NCBI GenBank assembly: GCA_002691205.1
Contig: NZHD01000108.1
Location: 32,818 to 96,817 of the forward strand
Direction of reading: 5' to 3'
Length of the DNA stretch: 64,000 bases
Source: Deltaproteobacteria bacterium
GTDB taxonomy: Bacteria > Myxococcota_A > UBA9160 > UBA4427
The number at the start of each line of letters is the position of its first letter. Position 1 is the first letter of the stretch. The position numbers and the translations under genes were made by a program. Shown here in pieces: positions 16,955-26,617 of the stretch. The notes beneath the pieces are model-generated. The model saw only the letters and a program-made list of their open reading frames with translations. It did not search any database and had not been told where the DNA came from.

Positions 16955-18076
16955 ATGATCTTCCGACACTTCACAGACACCGCTCGAAACCGAAACAGTT
17001 ATTTGATCGCATGTCCAAAAACGCGCGAGGCCGCCCTCATTGATCCCATCGAAAGCTGCATGAGCCAGTACGAATCCATGCTCGCAGAGCGAGGATTACA
17101 TCTGGCCTACACGTTACAGACCGAAAATGACCGCCTGTCGACGCACACGTCCCGGACCCTTCGTAAAACCTATGGGTCCCGCCAAGTCGTGCCCTTTCGA
17201 GCTGCGCACTTTGACAGCTCAAATCGAGATTCTGAAGAAGGAGCCAAGCCAGGCTCTAGCTTTATCCTCGGAGATCTCAAAATTGAAGCGATCCAGGCGA
17301 GAAGGTTAAGCGAGGGTGAACTCTCTTACCGCATTTCGAACTACCTTTTATCATCTCAAGAAATACTCATTGATGACTCCGACTCGGTAAAAAATCAGAC
17401 TTCGCCGAGCGCCGGCTCGGAGTCCATCCAAGCCTCTTCACCCTTTGATCGAATTTCAGAGAGTAGAAAACTCGTCCGGAACCTTCGAACGACAAGAAGC
17501 GGCGTGTCCATCGAACGGCTGATTATGGAAGATCTCCATACCAGTTTAGTAGAAAATACCTTCAGCCCGAAGGAAGCCCGTGTGGTCAAAACATATCTGA
17601 CGCACCTTGAAGACAATGAATTCTGCCACCCCACGGCCTCTGATCTCTCCGAAATGCTAGGCGACGTAGACAGAACAGCCGTCCATGTTCTTGTCCATAA
17701 TATTCGCTGGAAGCAAATCGAATCGGAGAGACTGCCTATGGTCCTCGAGGGTCAAACGTCAAAATGGCTGCGCGAGCTGCAGACAAAGCCCACCTTTACC
17801 GATCATGAAAAAGAATTTTTGAGTGCGTACCTTCAACTGGTGGAACGTCATCAACGCCCGCCTTCAGGCCCGGACGTTGCTAAAGAACTGGCTGGAGAAA
17901 GATCCGTTCAATGGATCCGAAAAAGAGCTCACACTATTCGCCGTAAACAAAAAGAATTCAATCAGCCTATTTTGATCCTCAACCGAAAATCACCTGAGAT
18001 CTCTCATTCCCGAAGGTATATGATGACCCGAAGGCCAGAGAGCATTGACCATCAAGAGATGCATTACACCGCGTAG
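16955..18076 (+). CDS. Degenerate metallo-beta-lactamase-like protein fused to two LexA-like DNA-binding repeats
   Basis: The first 140 residues align by eye with ETHE1/GloB-like persulfide dioxygenases: MIFRHFTD, SYLIACPKTREAALIDPIES and LHLAYTLQTENDRLSTHTSR. The family's metal motif after that TLET-type strand (HxHxDH) is absent, replaced by ENDRLSTH; the GHTPG loop has become RLSEGELSY and the GD loop LIDDSDS, so all expected metal ligands appear lost. After a Ser-rich linker, residues 203-262 and 281-338 form two related units (FSPKEARVVKTYLTHLED and FTDHEKEFLSAYLQLVERHQ followed by RPPSGPDVAKEL) that resemble LexA-type winged-helix modules. AAAGGAG precedes the ATG. A sigma-54 promoter lies upstream and a strong terminator downstream. 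A sensor or DNA-binding role is inferred. Confidence 0.65.
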   Translation: MIFRHFTDTARNRNSYLIACPKTREAALIDPIESCMSQYESMLAERGLHLAYTLQTENDRLSTHTSRTLRKTYGSRQVVPFRAAHFDSSNRDSEEGAKPGSSFILGDLKIEAIQARRLSEGELSYRISNYLLSSQEILIDDSDSVKNQTSPSAGSESIQASSPFDRISESRKLVRNLRTTRSGVSIERLIMEDLHTSLVENTFSPKEARVVKTYLTHLEDNEFCHPTASDLSEMLGDVDRTAVHVLVHNIRWKQIESERLPMVLEGQTSKWLRELQTKPTFTDHEKEFLSAYLQLVERHQRPPSGPDVAKELAGERSVQWIRKRAHTIRRKQKEFNQPILILNRKSPEISHSRRYMMTRRPESIDHQEMHYTA

Positions 18077-18150
18077 ACAAGCACTGGCTTCAGTTCCAGC
18101 GGAGCCCACTGGGAAGCTCAAGTCAACAGGCTTGAACCTCTCCTCATGAG

Positions 18151-18193
18151 AAAGTGAAGCGGCGACAGACTTAGTTTGTCGCCGCTTCATTTT
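18151..18193 (+). terminator. Rho-independent terminator
   Basis: GAAGCGGCGACA (18156-18167) pairs perfectly with TGTCGCCGCTTC (18177-18188) across a 9-base loop. The flanking AAA/TTT extends the stem, which is followed by ATTTTATT. This is a strong intrinsic terminator 80 bp after the pseudo-metallo-beta-lactamase gene, so that gene is probably transcribed separately from the kinase/regulator genes downstream. Confidence 0.9.
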
Positions 18194-18292
18194 ATTCGGC
18201 AAGAACGAATGACAAAAAGAGATTCTCCAGATCCAACAGGAAATTGAATCCGCCACGAATCCAATATCGCGCTACCGTGCCATTTTATCAAA

Positions 18293-19780
18293 ATGAGCTC
18301 TTCGAGCGCTTTTCTGCAAGCGGATCAAGGTATGAAATTCTCCACCGTCACTCCCATATCTCTAATCGTGGCAAGCTGCATGGTCGTAATCACTCTGGCC
18401 GTCCTCCTGCTGGTTTACTCCTCGCTCACTCTCGATGGGCAAGTCGAGTCAATCCAACGGGGCCTCATTCATTCTCAGCGGGCTCTCAAACTTGAGAACA
18501 AAGTCGATTCTGAAATAAAGAACCTGTCAGCGAAACCTGCACCCAGTACAAGCCTTCTGATACAGAACGATTTAAAAGAAATCCTTAGCCTAACGCCGGA
18601 AGATCAATTTGAAATTCGAGAACGAATCACCCGCTTTCATTCAGAAATAGCAGCGCTTGACGGAACACCTCGCCAGAGAATCGAACCTCTCTCCATGCGC
18701 TTTCTAGACATACAGCGTGCGAACGCCTTCGACCGAAATCAAAGAAACGTCACTTTGATTACTTCGACCCAGGCAAGCCTCGCTCAAATAGCGATTATTC
18801 AGGCCGCACTTCTAATATTTCTTCTTGCGGTCTTTATCCTCACTTGGATGCGAATATTTACGCCCATTTTTAAAATAATGAATCAAGTATCAGAATCACT
18901 AAGCCCAGAACATACCCCTGGACTCCACCCGAGCAACGAAGGAGTGGCTCGCATTTCGTTCAAGAGAGACATCCAAAAAATGACAGATCACCTGAACCAA
19001 AAAACACAAGATGATCAACTAGCCCAAGATCAAGTCGAGCGAGAAGTGGACTCACGTGTGAGGGATTTGCTCAAACAACAAGAGGATCTACTCCAAATTG
19101 GAAAATTAAGTATCGCCTCCGAACTAGCCGCTTCTCTTGCCCATGACATTCGAAATCCTCTCGCGGCTATCCAAATGAGCCTTTCAAACCTTCGGGCTGA
19201 CATCCAAGAAGAAGAGATTTCCGAACGCATCGAACGCATCTCTTCCGAAGTCCTCAGAATGGGAAGAATCGTGGGAGACGTCGTTGAATCCGCTCGTGTA
19301 GAAGTCGAACCCGATACGAACCTTAAACTCGCCGACCTAGTATCGGGGATTCTTCAACTCGCTCGATATCAAACTCATTCCGGCATCTCTATTCAAAACT
19401 ATGTTTCAGAGGAGCTGAATTGTCGCCTTCCGCAAGAATCGGTCCGACAGGCCCTCTTCAGTCTAATTACAAACAGCATCCAAGCCATGGGCGATACGAG
19501 CGGGGTCATCAAAATTGAAGCTGAAGTCATCGATTCCGACCTAAAGATCGTCGTCAAAGATAGCGGGCCGGGCTTTGCCGAAGAGATACTCCAAGCTGGA
19601 GGTCGGGCCTTTCGGAGCGGCAGCGCCGAAAACACAGGTCTGGGCCTCGCTAGCGTGAGACGGCTCATGCGAGATCATGGGGGCTCAATGAAGCTTTCCA
19701 ATTACTCAGACGTTCCCCTCGAGATCCACCAAAGCGCCTGCGTAGCTTTATTGCTACCCTCCTGTGTTGACGATGTCTGA
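18293..19780 (+). CDS. Membrane sensor histidine kinase, NtrB-like
   Basis: The 495-residue protein has a first membrane helix at about 21-43, a periplasmic region of about 115 residues with no named domain, a second helix at about 165-187, a HAMP-like/coiled-coil stretch, then a HisKA domain with His284 in ASLAHDIRNPLAAIQMSLSN and an HATPase domain (VRQALFSLITNSIQAMGDTS, VKDSGPGFAEEIL, GLGLASVRRLMRDHGG). H-box and N-box resemble kinases paired with NtrC-type regulators, and the next gene, overlapping by 8 bp, is such a regulator. The signal is unknown. An alternative start is the ATG at 18332 near AAGG. Confidence 0.88.
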   Translation: MSSSSAFLQADQGMKFSTVTPISLIVASCMVVITLAVLLLVYSSLTLDGQVESIQRGLIHSQRALKLENKVDSEIKNLSAKPAPSTSLLIQNDLKEILSLTPEDQFEIRERITRFHSEIAALDGTPRQRIEPLSMRFLDIQRANAFDRNQRNVTLITSTQASLAQIAIIQAALLIFLLAVFILTWMRIFTPIFKIMNQVSESLSPEHTPGLHPSNEGVARISFKRDIQKMTDHLNQKTQDDQLAQDQVEREVDSRVRDLLKQQEDLLQIGKLSIASELAASLAHDIRNPLAAIQMSLSNLRADIQEEEISERIERISSEVLRMGRIVGDVVESARVEVEPDTNLKLADLVSGILQLARYQTHSGISIQNYVSEELNCRLPQESVRQALFSLITNSIQAMGDTSGVIKIEAEVIDSDLKIVVKDSGPGFAEEILQAGGRAFRSGSAENTGLGLASVRRLMRDHGGSMKLSNYSDVPLEIHQSACVALLLPSCVDDV

Positions 19781-21182
19781 CACCCTCCTTCTGATCGAGG
19801 ACGAAGAATTCCTCGGAACCGAACTCGCCCGACACTTCAAACGAGAAGGCTGGGACGTTGTGCATCACGTGGACCTCGCTGGGGCCCGAACCGCTCTCCT
19901 AGATAACCACTTATCTCCTCTAGTCGTCGTCTCAGATATGAATCTCCCGGATGGCAGTGCACTCGATCTGCTTGAAGAAGCTCGCGGCCAACATCTGACA
20001 GCCGAATGGCTTTTCCTTACGGGCTACGGAACGGTGGCCGACTCGGTCAGAGCACTGCGCCTTGGAGCTTATGATTTCCTCGAAAAGCCATGTGACCAAA
20101 AGCGTCTCGACCTTGTTGTCGCTGGAGCAGCACGAAGCGCACTCGCCCAACGCCGGCTAGAAGACCATGCGATTAACCAAAACCGAGCCTATCCCGTCGA
20201 GAACTTTGTGGGCTCCAGTGAAAAAGCCCTTGAGGTTCGAGACATTCTGAGCCGACTCATCCAAGTCCCCATCAGCGCCTTAATCATCGATGGTGAAACC
20301 GGTACTGGAAAAGGACTCGTTGCAAGAATCATCCATAACAGTGGCCCGAGAGCAAAGGAGCCGCTGATTGAAGTCAACTGTGCCGCGCTTCCTCGAGAGC
20401 TACTTGAGTCAGAATTATTTGGCCATGAAGCCGGAGCGTTTACGGGCGCCAAGAACAAACGGAGAGGCCTCGTACAGCAAGCTGATCAGGGCACCCTATT
20501 TCTGGATGAGATTTCAGAAATGCACCCGGACCTACAGTCAAAGCTTCTCAAAGTCATCGAAGATCAAAAAGTACGCCCTGTTGGAGCGGATAAAGAGATG
20601 GCGATCGATGTACAGATCATCGCCGCGAGCAACCGAAATCTGTCTGAGCGTATCGCTGAAGGTGAATTTCGATCTGACCTCTACCACAGACTCTCCGTTT
20701 TCCAACTTACACTGCCAGCCCTTCGGGACCGAATTGAAGATCTTGAAGAGCTCGTCCCTCTGATCGTGGACGAGTTCAATGCAATGGCGGGTCGATCGGT
20801 CAGCGATATTCCAAAAGAGGTTTGGAGCGCGCTCCAATCATATGACTGGCCTGGAAATGTCCGTGAACTCCGTAATGTCATTGAGCGATGTGTCCTTTTC
20901 TCGGAAGGCTCACTCTTCTCTACCCGATGGCTCCAGCTTCCCGGGCAATCAAAATCTCAAAGCAAAGCGTCAACTGACGACTCGAGTATCTCGCTTCCTC
21001 TAGATGGCTCAATGTCACTGGAAGATATGGATCGCTATATCGTCAATACAGCCCTTGAGAAAACTCAGTACAACATGACGGCGGCAGCTCGCAAGCTTGG
21101 TACCACTCGTCAAACGCTTCGATACCGTGCTCAGAAATATGGCATCAAAGCCCCGGACAATGACGAGAATGGAAACGCATAA
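19773..21182 (+). CDS. Sigma-54-dependent response regulator, NtrC family
   Basis: Three domains in about 469 residues: a receiver with the phosphoryl-accepting Asp in VVVSDMNLPDGSALDLL (about residue 55), an AAA+ ATPase with Walker A GETGTGKGLVARIIH, the sigma-54-contacting GHEAGAFTGAKNKRRG, Walker B GTLFLDEISEMHPDLQSKLL and arginine-finger region, and a C-terminal Fis-type helix-turn-helix (NMTAAARKLGTTRQTLRYRA). It remodels RNA polymerase-RpoN at -24/-12 promoters after phosphorylation by the upstream kinase. The ATG at 19773 overlaps the kinase stop (ATGTCTGA); a GTG three codons earlier is possible. The nearby RpoN promoter at 16842 is a candidate target. Confidence 0.93.
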   Translation: MSDTLLLIEDEEFLGTELARHFKREGWDVVHHVDLAGARTALLDNHLSPLVVVSDMNLPDGSALDLLEEARGQHLTAEWLFLTGYGTVADSVRALRLGAYDFLEKPCDQKRLDLVVAGAARSALAQRRLEDHAINQNRAYPVENFVGSSEKALEVRDILSRLIQVPISALIIDGETGTGKGLVARIIHNSGPRAKEPLIEVNCAALPRELLESELFGHEAGAFTGAKNKRRGLVQQADQGTLFLDEISEMHPDLQSKLLKVIEDQKVRPVGADKEMAIDVQIIAASNRNLSERIAEGEFRSDLYHRLSVFQLTLPALRDRIEDLEELVPLIVDEFNAMAGRSVSDIPKEVWSALQSYDWPGNVRELRNVIERCVLFSEGSLFSTRWLQLPGQSKSQSKASTDDSSISLPLDGSMSLEDMDRYIVNTALEKTQYNMTAAARKLGTTRQTLRYRAQKYGIKAPDNDENGNA

Positions 21183-21756
21183 CTTTCAAGCACGGACGCT
21201 TGCCTTTAGCTCCAACCGGAGAGTTGTTCTCGTTTCACTCGCCCTGCTCGCCATCGCATGCTCAGGAACAAGAGCAGCTCACGACTATGAACCCTCCGTC
21301 AACTTTTCTAATTTGACGACGTTCTCATGGATGCCCAACCAACCCCAAGGCCACACAAAAGTCTTGCATACCAATGCCCTGATGCTGGAACGTATTCGAA
21401 AAGCTGTGAATGCGAATCTTTCTTCCCAGGGTCTAGCGGAAGAGGCTGAGGGTCAAGGCGACTTCTTCATTCGGGCACTCATCGGAGCCGACTTAGACAG
21501 GAACGCTTCACACTCGGGTCACTCTGAAGCCAACGAATCGAAAACAACATCGTCTCCCACTCCGAAAAAAATATCTAAAAGACACACCACTGAATCGCTC
21601 ATCATAGACTTCATGCGCCCAAGCGACGGAAGCCTAATCTGGCGCGGCACTGGAAAAAAACGGCTGAGGATAAACGCAACTCCCAGCGAAAGAAATTCTG
21701 AAGTCAAAGCGCTTGTTGATAGCATTCTCTCCAACTACCCGCCAAAGAATCGCTAG
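21160..21756 (+). CDS. DUF4136-type lipoprotein
   Basis: About 198 residues, starting within the end of the NtrC-like gene (ATG at 21160 or 21169). The N-terminus is a lipoprotein signal, [20 protein letters not shown], with Cys as lipid-attachment site. Then [19 protein letters not shown] is the DUF4136 N-terminal signature, and [20 protein letters not shown] with [16 protein letters not shown] the C-terminal one. The middle is Ser/Lys-rich and low-complexity. DUF4136 lipoproteins are periplasm-facing with no known activity. The overlap with the regulator suggests cotranscription with the two-component genes, so it may take part in signal sensing or be a target of that system. Confidence 0.8.
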   Translation: MTRMETHNFQARTLAFSSNRRVVLVSLALLAIACSGTRAAHDYEPSVNFSNLTTFSWMPNQPQGHTKVLHTNALMLERIRKAVNANLSSQGLAEEAEGQGDFFIRALIGADLDRNASHSGHSEANESKTTSSPTPKKISKRHTTESLIIDFMRPSDGSLIWRGTGKKRLRINATPSERNSEVKALVDSILSNYPPKNR

Positions 21757-21823
21757 ACCCGCGTCTAATACAATTCTATCTGCATCACATTCAAACTTAT
21801 TTTAGACTATGCTACTCGAAATT

Positions 21824-21829
21824 GGAGGG
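21824..21829 (+). promoter_or_regulatory. Ribosome-binding site that sets a TTG start for mccB
   Basis: GGAGGG lies four bases before the TTG at 21834. A start at the earlier TTG (21822) would place this motif inside the coding sequence, so the protein most probably begins at 21834 with (f)Met-Glu-Thr-Thr-Ile. Confidence 0.65.
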
Positions 21830-21833
21830 CAAG

Positions 21834-23432
21834 TTGGAAACGACCATTGATGTGAAGAGCGACGAATTCCTCGCCAATGCAGAATACATGCGAGACCTCG
21901 TCGAGAACCTCAGAGTGAAGCAAGCTCAAATAGCCGAGGGAGGAAGCCTTCGGGCGGTTAAAAAACACGTGTCTCGTGGAAAATTGCTTCCGCGAGAGCG
22001 CATTCGACAACTCCTTGACCCAGGCACCCCCTTCATCGAGTTCTCAGCCTTAGCGGGAGATGGCCTTTACGAAGACAATGTTCCTGCTGGCGGGATCATT
22101 ACAGGCATTGGAAGTATCTCAGGCAGAGAGTGTGTAGTGATCTGTAATGATGCCACTGTGAAAGGCGGCACCTTCTACCCTATTACTGTCAAAAAGCAGC
22201 TTCGTGCCCAGGAAATCGCACTTGAGAACCGTCTGCCTTGTATTTATTTGGTGGACTCAGGCGGCGCCCACCTCCCGAGTCAAGCGGATGTCTTTCCAGA
22301 CAAACATCATTTCGGTCGATCTTTTTACAATCAAGCCAATATGAGCAGCGAGGGAATTCCTCAGATCGCTCTCGTAATGGGCTCATGTACTGCGGGCGGC
22401 GCATATGTACCGGCCATGTGCGACGAAAGCATTATTGTTAAAAACCAGGGAACAATCTTTTTAGGGGGCCCTCCTCTCGTCAAAGCCGCTACCGGCGAAG
22501 AAGTGAGCGCTGAAGAACTCGGAGGGGCCGACGTTCATACGCGAATGAGTGGTGTCGCTGATCATCTCGCTATGAATGATGAGCATGCTCTTTCTATCGC
22601 TCGAACCATCGTATCTCACACTGCTTACTCCAAAAAAGTATCCTTGCCTATTCGCGAGCCTGTGCCGCCCCCATATGATCCAGAGGAGCTATTGGGCATC
22701 GTGCCCCAGGACACCCGAAAGCCCTATGACGTCCGTGAGGTCATTACTCGAATCGTTGATGGTGGCGAATTTGATGAATTCAAAAAATTCTACGGCGAGT
22801 CTCTCGTTACCGCGTTCGCCCACCTACACGGCTATCCTGTAGGAATCGTCGCCAATAATGGAACCCTGTTTAGCGAGTCCGCTCTTAAAGGGGCGCATTT
22901 TATAGAACTCTGTTGCCAGCGAGGAATACCTCTCATATTCCTTCAGAACATCACCGGCTTTATGGTGGGGAAAAAATATGAGCAGGCCGGAATCGCTAAA
23001 GATGGTGCCAAGCTTGTCGCTGCAGTGGCCTGTGCCAAGGTTCCTAAATTTACCGTTATCATTGGGGGGTCGTTTGGAGCAGGGAACTACGGCATGTGCG
23101 GACGCGCCTACTCGCCTCGACTTCTTTTCATGTGGCCAAACGCAAGAATTAGTGTAATGGGCGGCGAACAAGCGGCTCATGTGTTGGCCACAGTCCGCCG
23201 AGACAGCGCAGAAGCCGAGGGCGCAAATTGGCCTGAAGACGAGCAAACTCAATTCATGAATGAAATTCGTACGCAGTATGAGCATGAGGGACACCCTTAC
23301 TACGCCAGCGCCCGACTGTGGGACGATGGAATCATAGACCCAAGAGACACCCGACGAGTTCTTGCGCTTGGAATCAGCGCCTCTCTCAATGCGCCCATCC
23401 AAGAAACCTCGTTCGGCGTATTCAGGATGTAA
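21834..23432 (+). CDS. mccB: Methylcrotonyl-CoA carboxylase carboxyltransferase (beta) subunit
   Basis: About 532 residues of the acyl-CoA carboxyltransferase family. The N-terminal crotonase-like half shows [20 protein letters not shown] and [20 protein letters not shown]. The C-terminal half has [39 protein letters not shown] and [20 protein letters not shown], and the end ETSFGVFRM; these are hallmarks of the methylcrotonyl-CoA (leucine) branch rather than propionyl-CoA carboxylase. It transfers CO2 from carboxybiotin to 3-methylcrotonyl-CoA (a geranyl-CoA carboxylase is an alternative). The start is a TTG chosen from a strong GGAGGG site. The biotin-carrying subunit follows 4 bp later. 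Confidence 0.9.
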   Translation: METTIDVKSDEFLANAEYMRDLVENLRVKQAQIAEGGSLRAVKKHVSRGKLLPRERIRQLLDPGTPFIEFSALAGDGLYEDNVPAGGIITGIGSISGRECVVICNDATVKGGTFYPITVKKQLRAQEIALENRLPCIYLVDSGGAHLPSQADVFPDKHHFGRSFYNQANMSSEGIPQIALVMGSCTAGGAYVPAMCDESIIVKNQGTIFLGGPPLVKAATGEEVSAEELGGADVHTRMSGVADHLAMNDEHALSIARTIVSHTAYSKKVSLPIREPVPPPYDPEELLGIVPQDTRKPYDVREVITRIVDGGEFDEFKKFYGESLVTAFAHLHGYPVGIVANNGTLFSESALKGAHFIELCCQRGIPLIFLQNITGFMVGKKYEQAGIAKDGAKLVAAVACAKVPKFTVIIGGSFGAGNYGMCGRAYSPRLLFMWPNARISVMGGEQAAHVLATVRRDSAEAEGANWPEDEQTQFMNEIRTQYEHEGHPYYASARLWDDGIIDPRDTRRVLALGISASLNAPIQETSFGVFRM

Positions 23433-23436
23433 ACGA

Positions 23437-25437
23437 ATGATAGATACCCTTCTAATTGCAAATCGAGGAGAGATCGCCTGTCGAGTGATTGAAACCGCTC
23501 AAAGAATGGGGCTGCGTACCGTCGCGGTTTATTCTGAGGCTGATCGCGATGCGATTCATGTACGGCAGGCCGATGAAGCCATCTTTATCGGTGAGGCGCC
23601 GGCGCGTGAAAGTTATCTCCGCGCAGACCGAGTGATCGCAGCCGCCAAAAGCTGCGGCGCCCAGGCGATTCATCCGGGCTATGGGTTCTTGTCCGAAAAC
23701 GCTGATTTCGCTGAAGCCTGTGAAAATGAAAATCTGATTTTCATAGGGCCACCCGCAGAAGCCATTCGTGCAATGGGCTTAAAAGCTGAAGCCAAACGAC
23801 GCATGGAAGCGGCCGGCATACCCGTCATCCCGGGTGAACACAGTGAGGCCGATGATGATATTTCTCTGTCTAAGGCAGCCGAGAGGATCGGATATCCACT
23901 CCTCGTTAAGGCGATAGCGGGCGGCGGCGGAAAAGGAATGCGCAGAGTTGATTCCCAAGAGGATCTGGCGGCCGCGCTTCAAGCCGCTCGGCACGAAGCC
24001 GAATCATCCTTTGGAGACAACCGGCTCCTTATCGAAAAATGGCTGGGTCGTTCTCGCCATATCGAAGTCCAAGTTTTTGCAGACTCACAAGGAGATGTCG
24101 TACATCTATTCGAACGCGATTGCTCTGTGCAAAGAAGACATCAAAAAGTAGTTGAGGAGGCTCCTGCGCCGAACATGCCTGAGAGCCTTCGTCAGGCCAT
24201 GTGTGAGGCAGCGATCAGCGCCACTCGTGCAATCAACTACCGAGGCGCAGGGACGATCGAATTCCTGGTTGATATAAGTCAAGGAATTGATAACGCCCCT
24301 TTCTATTTTATGGAAATGAACACTCGCCTTCAGGTCGAGCATCGAGTCACGGAAGCAATTACAGGGGTAGACCTTGTCGAATGGCAAATTCGAGTGGCCG
24401 CCGGGGAGCCACTTCCACTCAAGCAAGAAGATCTGTCTATCCAGGGCCATTCCGTGGAGGTCCGGGTGTACGCCGAAGATCCTGCACGTCGTTATCTACC
24501 TCAAACCGGAACTCTTGTGCGTCACCGTCCCCCTGCGACAAACGAAAATATAAAAGTCGATAACAGTGTCGACGAGGGCGATTCCGTCACGATCCATTAC
24601 GACCCTATGATTTCAAAATTGATCACTCATCACAAAACGAGAGAAGACACGCTACGGCACCTCGGCTCAGCCCTTGAGCAATATCAAATCGCTGGAGTCA
24701 CTACGAATCTTTCACTCCTACACTCCATAGCCCGACACCCATCTTTTTTGGCGAGCAGCGTCGATACTTCCTTCCTCACAGAACATGAAGCCACCCTTGT
24801 CTCGGGAGAAAGTCGCTTCGAAGAAGAACTGATTGCACTCGCTTGCTCTACCTTCCTAGAGCAAAGAAAGGCAGCGAGCTACCCCCTTGAGAGCGCGGAT
24901 AAATTCTCTCCTTGGGCCAAGACGGACTGCTTCAGACTTAACGACGACGGCTTTGAGGTTCTGCACTTAAAAAATAAGAAGGATGACATCGACATCCGCA
25001 CACACTTCACAAAGGATGCGATAACGCTCGCCTTCGGTGACGGCGCATTCGTAGTTCGAGATATTGATGTGAGAGACAATAAAGTTTCAGCCACGATCAA
25101 TGGAGTACAAATCGAAGCCTTCTACGCGCGTCAAGAAGACAGATTTTTCTTGATGCGGAATGCAAGCCATCTGACCTTGAACATCAGAAAAGAAAAAGCT
25201 TTTACCGATATAGAAAGCTCTGCCGAAGGAAAAATCCGGGCACCTATGCCAGGGAAAGTAACCAGCGTGAGCGTCCAGAATGACCAAAAGGTAAAGCGAG
25301 GCCAAGCACTGCTTACTCTCGAAGCCATGAAAATGGAGCACACTCTGAAGGCACCCCTTGATGGGACGGTCACTCACTTCAAAGCTGAGATCGGCCAGCA
25401 GGTGGAAGAGAATGAAGTCCTTCTCATTGTGGAGTGA
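23437..25437 (+). CDS. mccA: Methylcrotonyl-CoA carboxylase biotin-containing (alpha) subunit
   Basis: About 666 residues from the ATG at 23437 (AGGA 9 bases upstream; longer in-frame starts run into mccB). A biotin carboxylase domain opens with LIANRGEIACRVIETAQRMG, followed by an ATP-grasp with VKAIAGGGGKGMRRV and EMNTRLQVEHRVTEAITGVD. After a variable BT-like region, the C-terminal biotinyl domain carries EAMKMEH with the biotinylated lysine at about 632. It carboxylates biotin with ATP and bicarbonate and hands CO2 to MccB. Together they perform the carboxylation step of leucine degradation; the other leucine-pathway genes are not in the window. Confidence 0.92.
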   Translation: MIDTLLIANRGEIACRVIETAQRMGLRTVAVYSEADRDAIHVRQADEAIFIGEAPARESYLRADRVIAAAKSCGAQAIHPGYGFLSENADFAEACENENLIFIGPPAEAIRAMGLKAEAKRRMEAAGIPVIPGEHSEADDDISLSKAAERIGYPLLVKAIAGGGGKGMRRVDSQEDLAAALQAARHEAESSFGDNRLLIEKWLGRSRHIEVQVFADSQGDVVHLFERDCSVQRRHQKVVEEAPAPNMPESLRQAMCEAAISATRAINYRGAGTIEFLVDISQGIDNAPFYFMEMNTRLQVEHRVTEAITGVDLVEWQIRVAAGEPLPLKQEDLSIQGHSVEVRVYAEDPARRYLPQTGTLVRHRPPATNENIKVDNSVDEGDSVTIHYDPMISKLITHHKTREDTLRHLGSALEQYQIAGVTTNLSLLHSIARHPSFLASSVDTSFLTEHEATLVSGESRFEEELIALACSTFLEQRKAASYPLESADKFSPWAKTDCFRLNDDGFEVLHLKNKKDDIDIRTHFTKDAITLAFGDGAFVVRDIDVRDNKVSATINGVQIEAFYARQEDRFFLMRNASHLTLNIRKEKAFTDIESSAEGKIRAPMPGKVTSVSVQNDQKVKRGQALLTLEAMKMEHTLKAPLDGTVTHFKAEIGQQVEENEVLLIVE

Positions 25438-25555
25438 ATAATCACACTCACCATCCGCTGCCTTGGAGATACATTTTCAGCTAACAGAAAATAGACCCCT
25501 TCAAGCCTTACGCTTCTTCAGGGTCACTCCAGAGCGATCTTTCAATTTTCGTTAA

Positions 25556-26617
25556 TCACGCTCTTCGCTTTTGCGCCGCGATAGCCAATTCTTCCAGAAC
25601 CTCGGCTGTTTTTTCCCATCCCATACAGGCGTCAGTGATGCTTTTTCCGTAGACAAGACTTGCGGTGTTTTTTTCGTCGTGCTTTTGGTTCCCTTCTTCA
25701 AGAAAACTTTCAAGCATTAAACCAAAGATACTTTGACTGCCTCCAGCCACTTGACTCGCGACCTCTTTCGCCACGGTCACCTGAGTTTCATGGTTTTTAC
25801 CACTGTTCGCGTGACTGCAGTCCACCATCAATCGGCCCGGCAGCCCAATCGCTTCTAATTGCTCAACGGTGGAAGCAATTTGACTCGGAGAGTAGTTTGG
25901 TCCGGCCGCTCCGCCTCTTAGAATTACATGACAGTCACCGTTGCCTCTCGTGGCTACAATGGCTGCCACTCCCTGCTTGGTCACTGAGAGGAATCGGTGA
26001 GGATTCGCACTGGAACGAATCCCGTCGAGAGCAATCTGAATATTTCCTTCAGTCCCATTCTTGAAACCTACGGGCATAGACAAACCCGAAGTCAATTCTC
26101 TATGTACTTGACTCTCTGAAGTTCGAGCGCCAATGGCTCCCCAACTCACAAGGTCTGCGTAAAATTGTGGCATGATGGGGTCGAGAAATTCGTTTCCAGC
26201 AGGCACACCCCGAGAAAGAACATCAAGTAAGAATTGCCGAGCTGCGCGAAGACCTTCGTTGATTGCAAAACTACCATCAAGATTTGGGTCATTAATGAGC
26301 CCTTTCCATCCTACGGTCGTTCTCGGTTTCTCAAAGTAAACCCGCATCACGATACACAGGTCGGCAGCCAACTCCTTTTGACAAACTGCCAATTTCTCTG
26401 CGTACTCAAGGCCAGCCACGGGGTCATGAATAGAACAAGGACCCACAACAACAACCAGACGGTCGTCTTCACCGCGCATGATCTGACTAATCGCCGAGCG
26501 GGCCTCCGAGACAGTGGCTGAAATCTTCTCTGTAATCGGAAGATCTTCCATCAAAATAGCGGGAGCAACGAGTGGACGAAGCGTTTCGATTCGGAGATCG
26601 TCTGTAGGATGAATCAT
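25556..26617 (-). CDS. aroG: 3-deoxy-7-phosphoheptulonate (DAHP) synthase, class I
   Basis: The 353-residue protein is a class I-alpha DAHP synthase like E. coli AroF/G/H. VVVGPCSIHDPVAGLEYAEK carries the metal-binding Cys, FEKPRTTVGWKGLINDPNLD the phosphoenolpyruvate contacts, GAIGARTSESQVHRE and VDCSHANSGK further metal and substrate ligands. It condenses phosphoenolpyruvate with erythrose 4-phosphate in the first step of the shikimate pathway. Length matches the family (about 350). Which feedback-inhibitor class (Phe, Tyr, Trp) it belongs to cannot be read here, so the symbol is approximate. No other aro gene is adjacent; it is divergent from the M28 peptidase gene. Confidence 0.93.
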   Translation of the reverse strand: MIHPTDDLRIETLRPLVAPAILMEDLPITEKISATVSEARSAISQIMRGEDDRLVVVVGPCSIHDPVAGLEYAEKLAVCQKELAADLCIVMRVYFEKPRTTVGWKGLINDPNLDGSFAINEGLRAARQFLLDVLSRGVPAGNEFLDPIMPQFYADLVSWGAIGARTSESQVHRELTSGLSMPVGFKNGTEGNIQIALDGIRSSANPHRFLSVTKQGVAAIVATRGNGDCHVILRGGAAGPNYSPSQIASTVEQLEAIGLPGRLMVDCSHANSGKNHETQVTVAKEVASQVAGGSQSIFGLMLESFLEEGNQKHDEKNTASLVYGKSITDACMGWEKTAEVLEELAIAAQKRRA

